NCBI GenBank assembly: GCA_000226015.1
Contig: JH152781.1
Coordinates: 42,115-85,738, forward strand
Origin: Mnemiopsis leidyi
Taxonomy: Eukaryota > Ctenophora > Tentaculata > Lobata > Bolinopsidae
Reading direction: 5' to 3'
DNA length: 43,624 bases
The notes below the pieces were generated by a model. The model did not search any database and was not told the DNA's origin. It was given only the letters and a program-made list of their open reading frames with translations. Position 1 is the stretch's first letter. Every line of letters begins with the position of its first letter. The translations under genes and the position numbers were made by a program. Of the stretch, positions 1-15,000 are shown piece after piece.

Positions 1-2069
<2,069 letters not shown>

Positions 2070-2325
2070 ATTGGTTAGTGTTGAGAATGGAGCGATGTCA
2101 TTGGATGCTCGTGCACCCTTCTCAATTCATTACCTGGATCTAGCCTCTGAAGATTCTTTGCTGTTTGACAGGGATTAGCTACCTATGATCGCCTTATTGC
2201 TCATACGCACGGACACCCTCTCTGATTGGTGCCCTGGTCATCCTTGCTCCTCTGCTATTGGTCAGTTTCTGATCGTTGGAACCTTCTCATTGGCTACCAG
2301 CTTCGATAGGGAGGTATCTGATTGG
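2070..2325 (+). promoter_or_regulatory. Array of inverted CCAAT boxes, probable NF-Y promoter
   Basis: ATTGG (inverted CCAAT) starts at 2070, 2100, 2225, 2257, 2289 and 2321. The last four are exactly 32 bp apart, about three helical turns, placing the boxes on one face of the DNA. Several have NF-Y-favoured flanks (CCAATCA, CCAATAG, CCAATGAG on the complement). Multiple CCAAT boxes spaced 31-33 bp are known from NF-Y-driven, often TATA-less cell-cycle promoters. No TATA box is obvious. The promoter could drive a 5' non-coding exon of the GTPase gene that starts at 5640, or an unrecognised minus-strand transcript. Confidence 0.5.
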
Positions 2326-5300
2326 ACGTTGCTACTCTCAAGATCTATAGTGATTAGCACGGTGTATCAGTGCGCATAACGACACACAACTCCCGTAATA
2401 GTCGCTCCGACCATCCACCACTCCCTCCCCAGCTCCCACTCCCTTCCCACCATCTTTAACCCAGCTCTCTCCACCACATCGCAATGCGTTGTGCCGTGTG
2501 AACCACCACAATTCTCTTCCACCACACTCCACCTCGAGCTGTGAGCAGAACTACAACACGTAGCTCAACTCCTGGACAATTATCAGGTCACAAGACAAGC
2601 AGGGGGACCAGGTCCCTCCTGTCGGTTATCATGATCTTTATAGCATAACAGTGCTGTTGTGTCGTCTCAAGTACAGCAATATTTGTCGGGACCCTGCTCC
2701 TCTTAAATCGTGATTAAACTCGGTGCAGCTGTTGTTCGTCTCCCAGACCACACATTCTCTTGTTTGTTTAGAGGTCAAACCACAGTGAGCGCGTGTTTCT
2801 CATCAATCACATGGCTGATCAGAGAGAGCGTTCTGCTGATGACGCTCGATTTGTCCCCTCGAGCATTAGTTCCGATACTTCTTCATGCCACACATAAAAT
2901 ATTTCCGATTAATTTGGGCCCCCTGCTTGTCGGACCTTCACTATTCTACTATTGAGAATTCTATCTTGGGCGCCCATTTGCGTGATTTCGCTTTTTATTG
3001 CTGCCGCCATTTTACACACCACATCTGTTGTCTAATGAATCTGTGTGCTCATGTTGGTTAATACCATCTGTTTGATCGTCTAGCGAATCTTCCTCTTAAT
3101 ATCTTACGCACCGGAATAGTTGTTCAAGAGTGCTGATCCTGATTGATTATGATTTTTCTTTTTAAAATACTTGTAGTTGTATTGTTAGTAGTGATGGTTG
3201 CAATGTTACTTTGGCTAAAAGTTTCAAAGCAAATTGCAGTTTTCATAAACCCACGTTATGAAATAATTGCACATCTGGCATGACTATTAAAGTTACATAT
3301 CCAAAGACATCCCACAAATTCAAGGAATGCTTGTGCCGCAAACATTATCATGCAAACTAAGAATCCAGGTGCAAGTATCATTATCTTGGAGTTTGTCCGG
3401 CTGTTATCAGCTTGTCTCAAATTTGCGTTGTGACATTAAGTTCAGGAAAGTTGAATTCTAAACGTCCTAACATTCCATGAGATTCTTTTGTTTGTAACAA
3501 GGTTTTTTTTCGGAGATCTGAAGAGCGGTGGGGCAGCCACGCCCGCAAGTGACGAAAACCCTGTGAAAGCCTGTTACGAACTTAAAGTTGCTATTTTTGT
3601 CTGACTGGTATACCTGATGTATCAGTTCTGGATGTGCTTTAAATGTGAACTCACGAAGATCGTTAACCTCCGCCTTTTTGCTCTTACTCTTTTAGTACTA
3701 TACCTTAAATCTTTTATTCGCCAATTATCCGTCGATATCTGCGAGTCACCATCGTAACATAAACAACCAACAGTTATTTCAAACACTCAAACAGATTTTC
3801 CATGGTTCGGGAAGCTTCTTTTTCCTCTTACTCACTCAGTACAATACCTTAAACTATTATTCGCATAATGCGTTCTGGTTACTTGTTTATTTTACGAGTT
3901 TCCTTTTAAATTTTGAGTCGATATAATTTATTGAGTATACGTAAGTCACCATTGTTACAACCAACAGTTACTTCAAACATATTTGGCATAGTTTGGGAAG
4001 CTTCTGAATGCTAAAATTCTAAAGATGGATTAAGAAGCACAAAGAATGTTTGCTGTTTTCAAGCCATGATATCTCATCATTCATCGTGATAACATTCGAT
4101 TGTTAATTTCCTTGCGTCATCACTTTGCCAAAACCGTGCATATAGGCGCATACAAATCAGCATGTATTTCAAAAGAGCCGACTCAAGGTGGAACATAAAC
4201 CCATTGCCGACCGTTTCCCAAACCTCCGTCAACCCATCTCGTACCCTCAACCTCCCCACGATGGACACTACTTCAACTCTAACCTCCGACCTGAACGAGG
4301 ATTCACTTAGTCGAGAATGACGGCAAAGGCAAGCTCCTCTCAAAATATTTGAACGTAACACGGGGCCACCCACCACCGGCCGTCCTGGGTCTGGTTGCTA
4401 CCTGTTATTTTCTCACTTTATCTCGTGCACAAGTCAGTGATTACTCCGTGTAGTTTCTTAAACAGAGCTTTAGTTGGTGTGTTTAGGAAACACCCAGATG
4501 TTGGTGCAGTAGTGTAGCTATGCAGGATCTGGTTCCACTTATTTCTTCCAATCTTCCAGGCCATGTTGCTCTTGAATCTGTTTGCTTCCTGTTTTCTAAT
4601 TTTCTTCATTTTCTCGACGTTTTGGAAATCTTGAGCAGACGATTTTAGTGTGTTGTAAACTGACTACCAACTTGCTGATTGTTTTTTTTTCTACGAAAAG
4701 AAAAATTATTTAATAGGGGACACCTAGGGGGGTTTCAGACTTTATCGATAGTCATCTTGTTAATACTTAAATGTCCCCCAAATTCCTATAGGACCTAGTG
4801 AAGAGTAAATTTTGCAGCAATGGTGATTTTGGATCGAAATTGGGGACATTTTGATTCCTTACAAGATTTCCAACTGTACAAGTACTAATATTACTAAAAC
4901 CGAACTAAAATTTAAGCTGCCCAATTTGTATCTGGACCCCCCTCACTCTGTTGGCCTAATGGCCTATTATCACGTCTGTTGGCACTTAGCCGCCACCTTA
5001 TTAACCACTCGGCGTGTTCCAGCTGATTGAACTTTGCTGCAGTGCAGTGCAGTGACAATTTTCCTCGGAAATTTCGGTTATGGCTCAGTGAAGTTTATAA
5101 GATTCACTAAGTTTGCTAAGTTTCTGTAGTTCTCTTGTCGTTTGTCGGTTATACCGCGCAACTTTGTTTTGCCGCCCTCCTATCTCTAATTTTAGATTCT
5201 GCGAGTTTATTTTATATACATTTCAGTCCTATACATAGTTCGTGCATGGCTTATAGTTGTGTTAATGTGTTATCTTATTTTTTTACAAAATTTCATTAAT

Positions 5301-5582
5301 AAGGTCTGGTGGATGGTTGTAAAATTTGAATAACCGGGGGACACGCAATAACGGTGGATTAAAATAAATTAAGAATTGGTGCTGCCGTGGTGCTGCTGTG
5401 GTGCAAGAATCCAGATTAGAGACAATCCCAAATTAGAGATAATCTAAGGCCAAGAAGGACATGAAGTAAACTGACAAACCCAAGTTTAGTCATGACCCAG
5501 CTCGCAATTTTTTAATCGATTTTCAACCGAATAATTTAAATTACTTACCCATACTAATTAATCAATTATATTATTAACACCG
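2326..5582. other. Non-coding stretch, possible 5' intron or intergenic
   Basis: No convincing exon is visible. A locally GC-richer part (4094-4319) is open on both strands, but neither translation is recognisable. If the CCAAT array is the promoter of the downstream gene, this stretch would be 5' UTR plus first intron; a plausible acceptor (CCCTGCAG) ends at 5594, just before the first coding exon. Confidence 0.45.
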
Positions 5583-5639
5583 ATGTCCCCTGCAGACGTA
5601 TGTACCGGGTCGATATGTTACCGTCGACTGATCACAACA

Positions 5640-8600
5640 ATGGTGATGTCCGCTAAAACTGAGTTCTGGATATCGGTCATCGGTCTCTCGGGACGCGAGA
5701 ACGGCGAATCCTTCCAAGGTGGAAATGTTTTGGAAATTCATATTGTACGACTGTACCGAAAACTTTTACCCCTTAGCTGCGCAATTCTTGTTTCATTGTT
5801 TAAGCTTATGTTTTTCTCTATTTTCTCTAATACTATATTTGGACTACCTAGCCCGGCGCGAGTTCTATTGTAACTAGGTGACTGCACTGTAACTTAACTT
5901 AACATCTCTAGGACCCGGGAAGAGCTGTCTATGTGACAGGTTCATGTTCCCTGACCGTCCTCCCAGTTTCGGGCACACTTCCATCATCAGTCAGCAGGTT
6001 AGTCACGTGACTTATCGATAGAGTTGATAGTAAAACTAGACTTTCGGTCTTTATAATGTTCTGCGTTATGTGAAGTACTCGGTTTCTGACATAGTTATTT
6101 ATTATCGGGTTTCCATCATTTCTAGTCCATTGACTGATACATGGCTTCCTACTCTACTTTAGCTTAGTACTTGTGGATGGGACCAGAGTTTCAGAATCCT
6201 AAACATTCGTGTTCTTACGTGGATGTACTGGTTTTCTTAAATCCCAATCTTTTGGTACCACAGTTTAAATCTTTTTCTATTTGTTGACATTCTTATTACT
6301 GAGCACATAAAGATATTAGCAACCTAAACAAACGTTGGCTCAATTTTGTCTCTTTAAACTTCATTGTGTACTGTAAATTTCAAATCAAATCACCCAATTG
6401 TTTAAAATTATCTCTTTTAATATGTGAGGAACTTGATAATCTTGTAACTTTTAGGCTTATTATAGAGAACGGTATTCATGGGGAGTTGTCGCAAATTTTT
6501 GAAAATTTCAAACATCGTTTCAAGAAATCATTGGTTCTTCTTTAGTAATAAGTGATCCAATACTCTCACATTGTCTACTTGACAGCTCCAAAACAAAGGC
6601 AGAACTAATTATTGTTGATAAATGAGGATTGGAGGTTTAAAAATTTGCGACACCTCTCGAGGAATAACCTTTACTATATTTTTTGTAAGACTAGACTACA
6701 TAAAAATTTATTGAATATCTTACAAATTAATTTTGAATTTCTATCACGTTTAACTGACTAAAAACGCCCTTGCTACAAAAATAGAACTGGTGATATGTAT
6801 GTAAAGAAGTAAAGTTTAACCGTCTGTGAATTGGAGCTGAGCTGCATCTATAATAGTGATGTAATTTTATTGTAGGTTCGGTTGGGTGGTTTTGCAAATA
6901 TTCAGACATATTTTTCTCTCATATTGTAAGACAAGGCTAAACCCTGTGTATCCTTAAACTCTGCGTTCTATAACGTCAGCGCTGACGCTTGTTGACACAT
7001 GAAAGAGTGTTAAGAAAGTAAAACGGTTGTCTTAGCTGGTGATTGTATTGCTTGTCGCGTTCTCCAGGCCTATGTAATTTGGAAATAAGCATTACGTAAC
7101 TGTTGTGAAACATTATGACTAATAGCTAAAGTTCTATACGATGGTAAAGGAGGACTACAGCAGAAAACTGATCCGAGACCGCCTTTGACGTTAAATTTAC
7201 TTAAAATAAATGTTTGAGGGCTAACAAAGGTACTTTTGTTAGTATATCTCTGTGTAAAGGTAGTCATCTATCTATCGATTAGTTGATGACTGGTAAAGTG
7301 AAGAATCTGAAATCAGTTGACCAGCAGACATTATCAGTGAGTCGTAAAGTAAAGAATCTGAAATCAGTTGACCAACATTATTTCAGTGAACACTGATTAT
7401 CCCAGACATATTTTCAGGACTTCCACGGTCCGATAGTGAACACTGACCACTTCCTCTACTGGGGAAGGACACGCCGGACTGTCGATGGCAAGATGGTTGA
7501 GTTTAACATCATAGAGCAAACTGAGTTCTTGGACGATGTTACTTACAGTCCCTTTAACGCCAGGTACTGAATTCCAAAATTCTAGGTTTACTTTTAATTT
7601 GCGATATCTCTAAAGGTAAAAAATGGGAATTTTCCTTACAATATAATCTAATAATAAGTATTTTTTAAATGTGGAAAAAGGGCAAACCCCCCAACGCCTA
7701 AGAACCGTTCAAGAACCGCTTGTAGCCGGATAGGAACCGTCAAACGACCGCTTAAAACCGGCTAAGAACCGTTAAAGAACCGCTTTAGAACCGTTGAAGA
7801 AACGCAATACAATAGATATAAGTCAAATAAATCTGTATTTCAATTGATGCTAAGAACCGCTTAAGGACCGGTTAAAAACCGCTTAAGAACCGTTAAGAAC
7901 CGCTTGCTAGCCTACAATAACATACCACAAACCCTTACCCAAACCCTCACCCTAATCCGCAAGCGGTTCTTAAACGGTTCTAAGGCGATGGGAGGTGTTT
8001 TCCCCATAGGCCAACAATGTTGATTATAACTAAGACCTTGTCCGCAGAGATCCGTACATGAAGCGAGCTACCGCTACGACCATTAACTCCTCCCGTAAAA
8101 CCCAATACCTCTCCCCTGAACAACTCCAAGATCCTAAGTCTCAGAAAGCTCAGAGATTTGCCAGCAGGAAGCTTCACATTGACGGTTTTTTGTGCGTTTA
8201 CGACGTCAGCAAGGTATGTTTACTTTTTGGGATTTTGGGTGGGTGAATGAGCGTGTGTGTTTGTGTGCCTGTATGAGTGTTTTTGTATGTATGAGTGTAT
8301 TTACTTTCACTTTTCAGCGAAGTTTGTTCATTTTTGCCTGTATTTGCGTGTGTTTCTGTGGATGCCCGTGAGTGTATTTGTAAATGTGTCTGTGAGTGTA
8401 CACAAAGTTTGTGCATGTAACTGAAACTGTGCACTGCGCGCGTGCGTGTGTTTGTACCCTTGAGTTTGTATGTGCGTGTGTCTGTCTGTGCTTGTACTTT
8501 CTACGCTAGCAAGGTCGATGTGTTAAGGCTTTGTCAGCAAGGCTGGTGTGTGTCTGTGCGATCTTAATATTCTCTCAGCATGCATTTCTGTAAATTGGAT

Positions 8601-9060
8601 AACTCTTCTCTCATCATCACAACCCATAGATATATTATCTCAATGTCAGTCACGTACTTGCTCAACAGTCCTCACCTTATGCGAATAATCCAGTATTTAT
8701 TCAAATAATAAATAAATGAATATAAAGATAAGAATAGATAGAACGAAAAGAAGAAACTACATTTTTTCCCACAAGTCACATCTACTAGCCGTCCTACACA
8801 AAAATAACCCCAGTCCTCTCACTCAGGTGAACGACAGACAGGCAGGCACCCAGTACAAGTTTGTATTTGAACTGCTAGATCTGATAGATGTACCTGTAGT
8901 TCTAGTCGCCACCAAGTGTGACAAAGGCCGGTCCAGACACTTTGAGGAGATGATGTACTTGGCAAAAGTCCAGAAAGTTCCAATAGTGGAAACGAGCGCG
9001 CTCGAGAATGTCAATGTTGCTCAGGCGTTCTTCAGTCTTGTGAGGATATTCAACAGACAG
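5640..9060 (+). CDS. Exons 1-5: p190-type GTPase domain (residues 1-237)
   Basis: Exon 1 carries the strand-1 signature ISVIGLSGRE, typical of p190 proteins. The P-loop is split by intron 1 and restored on splicing as GPGKSC (residues 27-32). Exon 3 has the family landmark DHFLYWG and the EFNIIEQTEFLDD block, where canonical DxxG is replaced as in other p190 GTPases. Exon 4 starts with DPYMKRATATTI and ends IDGFLCVYDVS. Exon 5 holds the G4 motif TKCD (188-191) and the G5-type motif ETSALENVN (S216, A217). All nucleotide-binding elements are intact. Introns 1 and 4 are short; intron 2 (5998-7417) and intron 3 (7564-8047) carry small repeats. Donors and acceptors are near consensus. Confidence 0.88.
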
Positions 9061-12000
9061 GTTTGTCTAATAAGTTTGTTGTTGGGATTGATTGTCGAAT
9101 CTTTAACGTTTCAGTTTCATCAAGCTCCATAGAAAGAAAATAGTAGTTTTCCTCCTTTGGAAATTTTCTCTATAGTTTTAGTAGTAAGTCCCCATGATGC
9201 TTTGCTAGCTATTGACTATAAGCCGGCAAATAACAGAATTGGATGTGATTTTTGTTTTCTCAGTTTTTAAGCACTTTTTAGTTTGTAACAACAATGTTGA
9301 AAGTTATTTGAGTCTAAAATCCTGTTAAAATTGTTCAGTAACTGAGACCAGCATTTCTTTCTCTGAACTAAATATTGATCTATCCTAACATGCATGCTAC
9401 GCGCGCCAATTGTATCCCATATTATGAAGTATACGACATAATAATGCTGGAAGATGCGATAAATTAAAGTCTACACGTGGTTTAAAGATGGTTAAAAGAT
9501 GTGGAAATATTATTTGCCAACTGCTAGTTCCCAAGAACCTCAAATCACGATCACCGGCCTCAGCTTATTATATAGATCAGCGTGCAATAACCCAGAAAAT
9601 ATGATTAAATCTGGTCACACTCTGTTCCAGCTTGTGGCCTGATGAAACCATTGTCCTCCATCCTGATCCAATACTTACTTACTTAGTAATGAACCGTTTT
9701 ACTTTTCTTTGCGTGTCATTGTTCAACCAAGCCACGTTAGTAACAATGCTAGATAAAATTGGCATTGTTATTTATAGCTACATGGGTGACAATCTACTTT
9801 TGTATGTAAAATGTAAATTCTAGAACTTTTGTGAATGTGATTTAAATTAATAATTTTGTACGTAAATTTTGAACGTTTTAGGTGATAATCTCGAAAAAGC
9901 ACATCCAGTACTTCAATCCAAAAGAACTCACTAAAGCTAGGAAAAACAAAAAGGGAAGAAAGATGGATAAAAAAGCTAAGAAGCAAAAAGAAAAGAATGA
10001 GGATATCGAGGAAAGCAAACCCAAACGAAATGGAAGTATTGGCTCTAAAAACGGAAGGTTTGGCTCTATTAATCTGCCTTTCTTCTTAGTCCCCAGTAGA
10101 TTTTCACTTTTTACCTTGCCAACAACCTTGCCAACGACATATATCATGATTTTCTACCCCATCTGTCCTATTTAGCAATCATAAATGAATCTGACCGAAT
10201 AACTGTGAATAACTGTGAACTGTATTAACCAGACTGTTAACTGTTTTACAGTGAGATGTCCGGAGATTGGGTGTCAGGTGAAGTACTCGTGCGATGTAAC
10301 CCCGAGTCTGGTCCGCTGTTCCCTACTCCTCGAGACTCGCCCCTAACTGACTCTCTTCTCAGGTAAGGGCAGCAGTCTTTTCTTGTGAAAGTGCAAGAGA
10401 GAAGGCTCTTTCTCTCTTTGTAGAATTAACAAATACTGGTAGTAGATAACATTATGTAGTATGTACGCTAGTCTTGTTTGGCAGATTATTGCCAGGTGCT
10501 TTATCCCCTGAGCTTGAATTTAAGATTTAATTATCATAATCATATTTTAGTTTGTGATAAGGAGTTGAGTAGTTGGGTTGTAGTTGCTGTGACTACATGC
10601 TCATATTCCTAGAATTATTCATTAGAAGAAATTGTTTATGCATGATCAATGCTAATAAGGCAATAAGCATTGTCGGAATGTAATAGTGATTAAAGAATTC
10701 CCATCTCAAACTCGACTCACAATAGACGGCTTAAACCCGGTCCTGGTTTATTTAAATAGCTCCTGGCGGTATTGACCTTCAGCCCGGTGGTATTCTGAAC
10801 CTGAGTCATGCAGACTGCAGCATTATAACAACATGATGCTCGTGTTAGCTTATTAGCATCACTCAGCAGAATAACCTAAGTCCGCGCTAGACACAATATT
10901 ATTATAACTGTCGATATAAAAATACTCGATGTAAATTCCACTCAACTCTGTAGAATTACAAAAAGTAATTGTCGCTATAAGAATACGAGATATTATAAAA
11001 TATTTTTGATAACTCCCCGTCCCGCTACCCAAGTAGCATTACCTTAAACCACCAAACTTCCAGCGAACCGCCGTTTGAGCCACCGTACGAGCACATTAAC
11101 GGAGGTGATGACTCCCCCGAGATACCTAGCGAGATGTCTGCTCTCTACGAGAATTGTCTGCAGGAGATAAGTAGTAACGATAGCAGAACATTCGAGAGTC
11201 ACGATAGTAGGTCGGTATATTGTTGGGGGGGGGGGTCGCGAAAACGGTCAATCCCCCTAAAGTTTGGTTTTTTATACTTTTTCACCCTTAGAGAAAATAT
11301 TTTATTTTCTATTGCTAAGGATTTTTACACCACAGTATGGTACTCTTCACTCCATACTTCAATACACCCCACCACATTCCACGGACAATGACTTATCATC
11401 TCAACAAGCTGACCTTACTGAGTACCTAATACCCCTAGATCTCTCTATTTATAGAGACCGGTAATGGTTTATTGAGGACTAAGGACAGACAAACCAGTTC
11501 CCATTACCAGTCACTGCGTGATCTAACGACAGAGAAAGAGAGACAGAGAGAGGGTGAGGGAGACCTCTACATACCCAGACACTGTAGAACTAGTACCTGA
11601 TATAAACAGTATACTCACCTCCTTCCTCCGCACTCCGCAGCAAGTTCAGCAGTCAAGAGAACAGTGTACAAGAGTATAGGTCTGACAGTGTTGGAAGTCG
11701 GTCACACAGAGCTCATGATACTGAGTCCAGGGACTCTCAGGTCTGTAGGCTTAAATATAATGTTGTTTTAAACTTCCATTCGGGCCAATTTGGCCAATAC
11801 ATTCACAGGTTTTTAAATTTAATGTACCAACTTGGTCAGGGTTGTCCTTTGAAAAGTCTGAAGAACCTGCCCCAACACTCTTTACTCCCACAGCAAAGTA
11901 AGAGCGACTCCCTCCAAAGTAAGACGAGTAGTGATGAGTACATTCCAGTCCCACGTGCTCCCTACGACCCAAGTGAGAACTACGAAAATGTCCGGTATCA

Positions 12001-15000
12001 GCAACGCCGTATGTCCGCCGCACAGGTAAATTTCAACTTTATTTTTAACTCCATACTTAGCTGATAGCTCTGACTACTAGATCCTCAGTCCCAAATTGGA
12101 ACTATAAAATCCCGAGTTTAATCTGGATCCTGAAGTCAACTCCGTAGAATGAACAGCTTATTCTGGTTTCAATAGTAGACACTTGAAAACTAAATATTTT
12201 CCCAGACGTCGTGTAACTCGCCGACCTCGCACTCCTCCGACTCCGAGAGAGGGTTCCTGACGGGTATTCCTGATCACATGAAAAGTTTCCAGTGTCAGCG
12301 ACCCTGGGAAGTGTCTTACTACACGAACGTCATTGTAGAACCTCCTACACCCGCCCAGGTAGCTATAGTTACTTACTGTCTCTACTTTTTATGTTGTAAG
12401 TGAGTAGATTTTCAGAAACTTTTTAAAACTATATTGACTTATCATACTTAGACTGTATAGGCAATTGGGCAGTCCATGCCCTGGTGAAAGGGGGTAAGCG
12501 GGGCTGTATGGAGTGGGGGGTGGGGCGGGGCAGTCGTCATGTGACGTTATGTGCCGCGTATATTTCATATATTTGCCGTGTCTATTTGGTTAGTGTCCGT
12601 GTCAGGTGTCTTATGTCTCTCAGGTGTCTTTTTACCCTGATTAGTTGATAACTTTTGTAGAGTAACTCTCAGAATCTAATGTACGTTTAATGGGCCTTCC
12701 ACTCTACAGCATATTCACCAGTCATAGGGGACATATAATTACCATTACATATTAATTCATTTAATCATTGTTCATTCGGATCTATTATGCAATATGATGC
12801 TAGTGTTGCACTCGGTCCTTTTCTATTTCTCTTCAATGTTCAACTTTTTAATCCGATATTGAATGAGTACACTTGCTTGCACGATATTAAGTAAAAATAA
12901 AGCCAACTTTCTTTTGTTTTACTGCATACATCATCAAGACACTGTTTCAATACTTTTTTTCTATACTATATTCAGTTTAGTCGGCTTCATGCTCTAAATT
13001 GTCAAAATTAAAGAATTCTTTTTTAATTCTATCGCTATTTCTTATCTCTTCAATAGATCTACATTTACTATCGGTAATTGCCGAACTGTAGCAATTTGTC
13101 TAGAACGAAGAAAGAAAAATACTGAATAAGCCGCCCACAATACAACTTATACAGGTTTAAATGCTCCAACACAGCTTTCCTTGTTATGAAACTGCTAAGA
13201 ACTGCTATTAATGTCTTTACAGTCTGCACTTACGTCTTATTCTTAGCAAGGCCTGCTCTGATCCTAATTCTGTCCTGTCTTGCTCATTGCGGCATTAATT
13301 TGGAATTTAAACGCTAGAACATTCGCGTTTAAGCAGCTCTCGGTCCTTTGAAATTCTCCGATTTTAGCAGTCCTGAACCTGTCCGATTTTAAGAAGCTGG
13401 CGCTGTTATCGTGATTTTAAGAAGCTGGCTGACCATGACTCAAACTGCGTGCTATACCTACTCTTCTGGATGTAAGAAGCACATATTCGTGCTTGTTAAC
13501 AGTAATACCTGTGCTTATCTGTGGCAAGAGGTTTTGTAGCTACTGAGCTCTATGTCGATAGTGTGGTTCGACTACTCAGCAACTGTTGGTTTGATGGTTC
13601 AGTTTTTTCGCGACATCGCACGACATTGGCTTAGTTTTAAGTAGTTGCTTAATTAATAGATTGTGCGTTATAGCGCTAGAGTGATTACATTAGTTTTTTA
13701 TCGTCCTGTGATTTATCTTGTGATTGGTAGGTGTTGAGAGAAAGTTAAATATTTTCTAGATGTTTGAGTTATTTTTATAACCGGCTATTTAAGAGTTTAA
13801 GTGCCTGGTATGCGACCATCTTTTCTATATTTTTCTTTTTTTTCACAATTTCATTCCTTCACTTGTAGACCAAGCACCTAGCTATTGTGATTTTTGTTTA
13901 AAGAACCTAAAGACTGCGTTGCGTATCAATACCCAGGCAGGGGTCAGAGCTGTGGAATCTATGTCATAAATTAGCTAACACGCAGCCGATAGCGCAATTC
14001 ATTGGAAATCTTTGCCCACTTAAAAGATGAGTCATCTAGCATACGGAATTTCGATTGCTCAGGTCCGAGATCACAAACTTCGTGTCATCTTATAGCAATC
14101 TTACGTAATCCCATCAAGATGGAAGTATATGAAAGGAGAGAGTTGCATGACAATTGTAAGTTTCCTTGCGTGTTGTCCCACCCTGCAATGACCTAAGTTC
14201 CGATATATTTGTTTCAATGTACCTACTCTAAACCCTTCTTTATATTCACAATGTTTTTGTCCATGCGATTTGTCTTTGCTTCTTTAGTCCGTTGGTGCTT
14301 TTTCTGGCCGATATTTATCTCTCAGCTCATAGTCATACGATCGTTGATCTGCCGTGATAATTTTTGGTTGTTAATTATGTCCGATTAAAATCGACGTATG
14401 GTAAATCAGTATTTTAATTAACGGCTCGATCATATATTAAATCAGCCTCTACAAGCTACTGGTTCCTTACTTCCTTCAGCTTTTATAACATCTCCCTTCA
14501 AGATTGTAATTGGTTAAAGATGGACATCTGCGTGTCATGTGCTTGTGGTGGCTACCAAAGAGGCAAGATTGTGTAAGGTGTGCAAGTTGAACGCCAGGAT
14601 ATCAGCTGCCTGTATCAAGATATATTCGCTCGAATAATTTTTTTCTTGTTTAACAAAGATGATTTGAATCTTTTATTTGCTCTTCCTGTCTCTGTGAAAG
14701 TTAGAGTTTGTCAGTTCTCTGTCTCAGTTGTAACAGATATTGTTTGTCTGCAAGCCAGATACATCGATAGTCATAAGGTCCCTTGAACAGCATCCTACGA
14801 TTTCTGCTAGAAATAGGTAGTAATATTAGAAAATAGCTATATAATTACATGTTCGTTGTAACTATGTTAGCTGTTTCATTCGTCTCTCTAACCAAAACAG
14901 GAGGTTATTTTTACAGGCCTACTCTCTGTGTATCGAGATTTTGCTATTGGATATGACGTACTGACAAAATTTTGCAATAATTAGCTAGGAAAATTCAACT

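Noticed and set aside
4077..4376. Open frames on both strands (99 codons on -, about 75 on +)
   Set aside because: The stretch is locally GC-richer, so both strands stay open. Neither translation is recognisable and no convincing splice sites or start context were found.
7920..7960. Interstitial telomere-like CCCTAA sequence
   Set aside because: Only a few degenerate units (CCCTTACCC, CCCTCACCC), too short and irregular to support.
8198..8434. His/Thr-rich open frame on the minus strand
   Set aside because: It is only the translation of the GT-rich simple repeat in intron 4.
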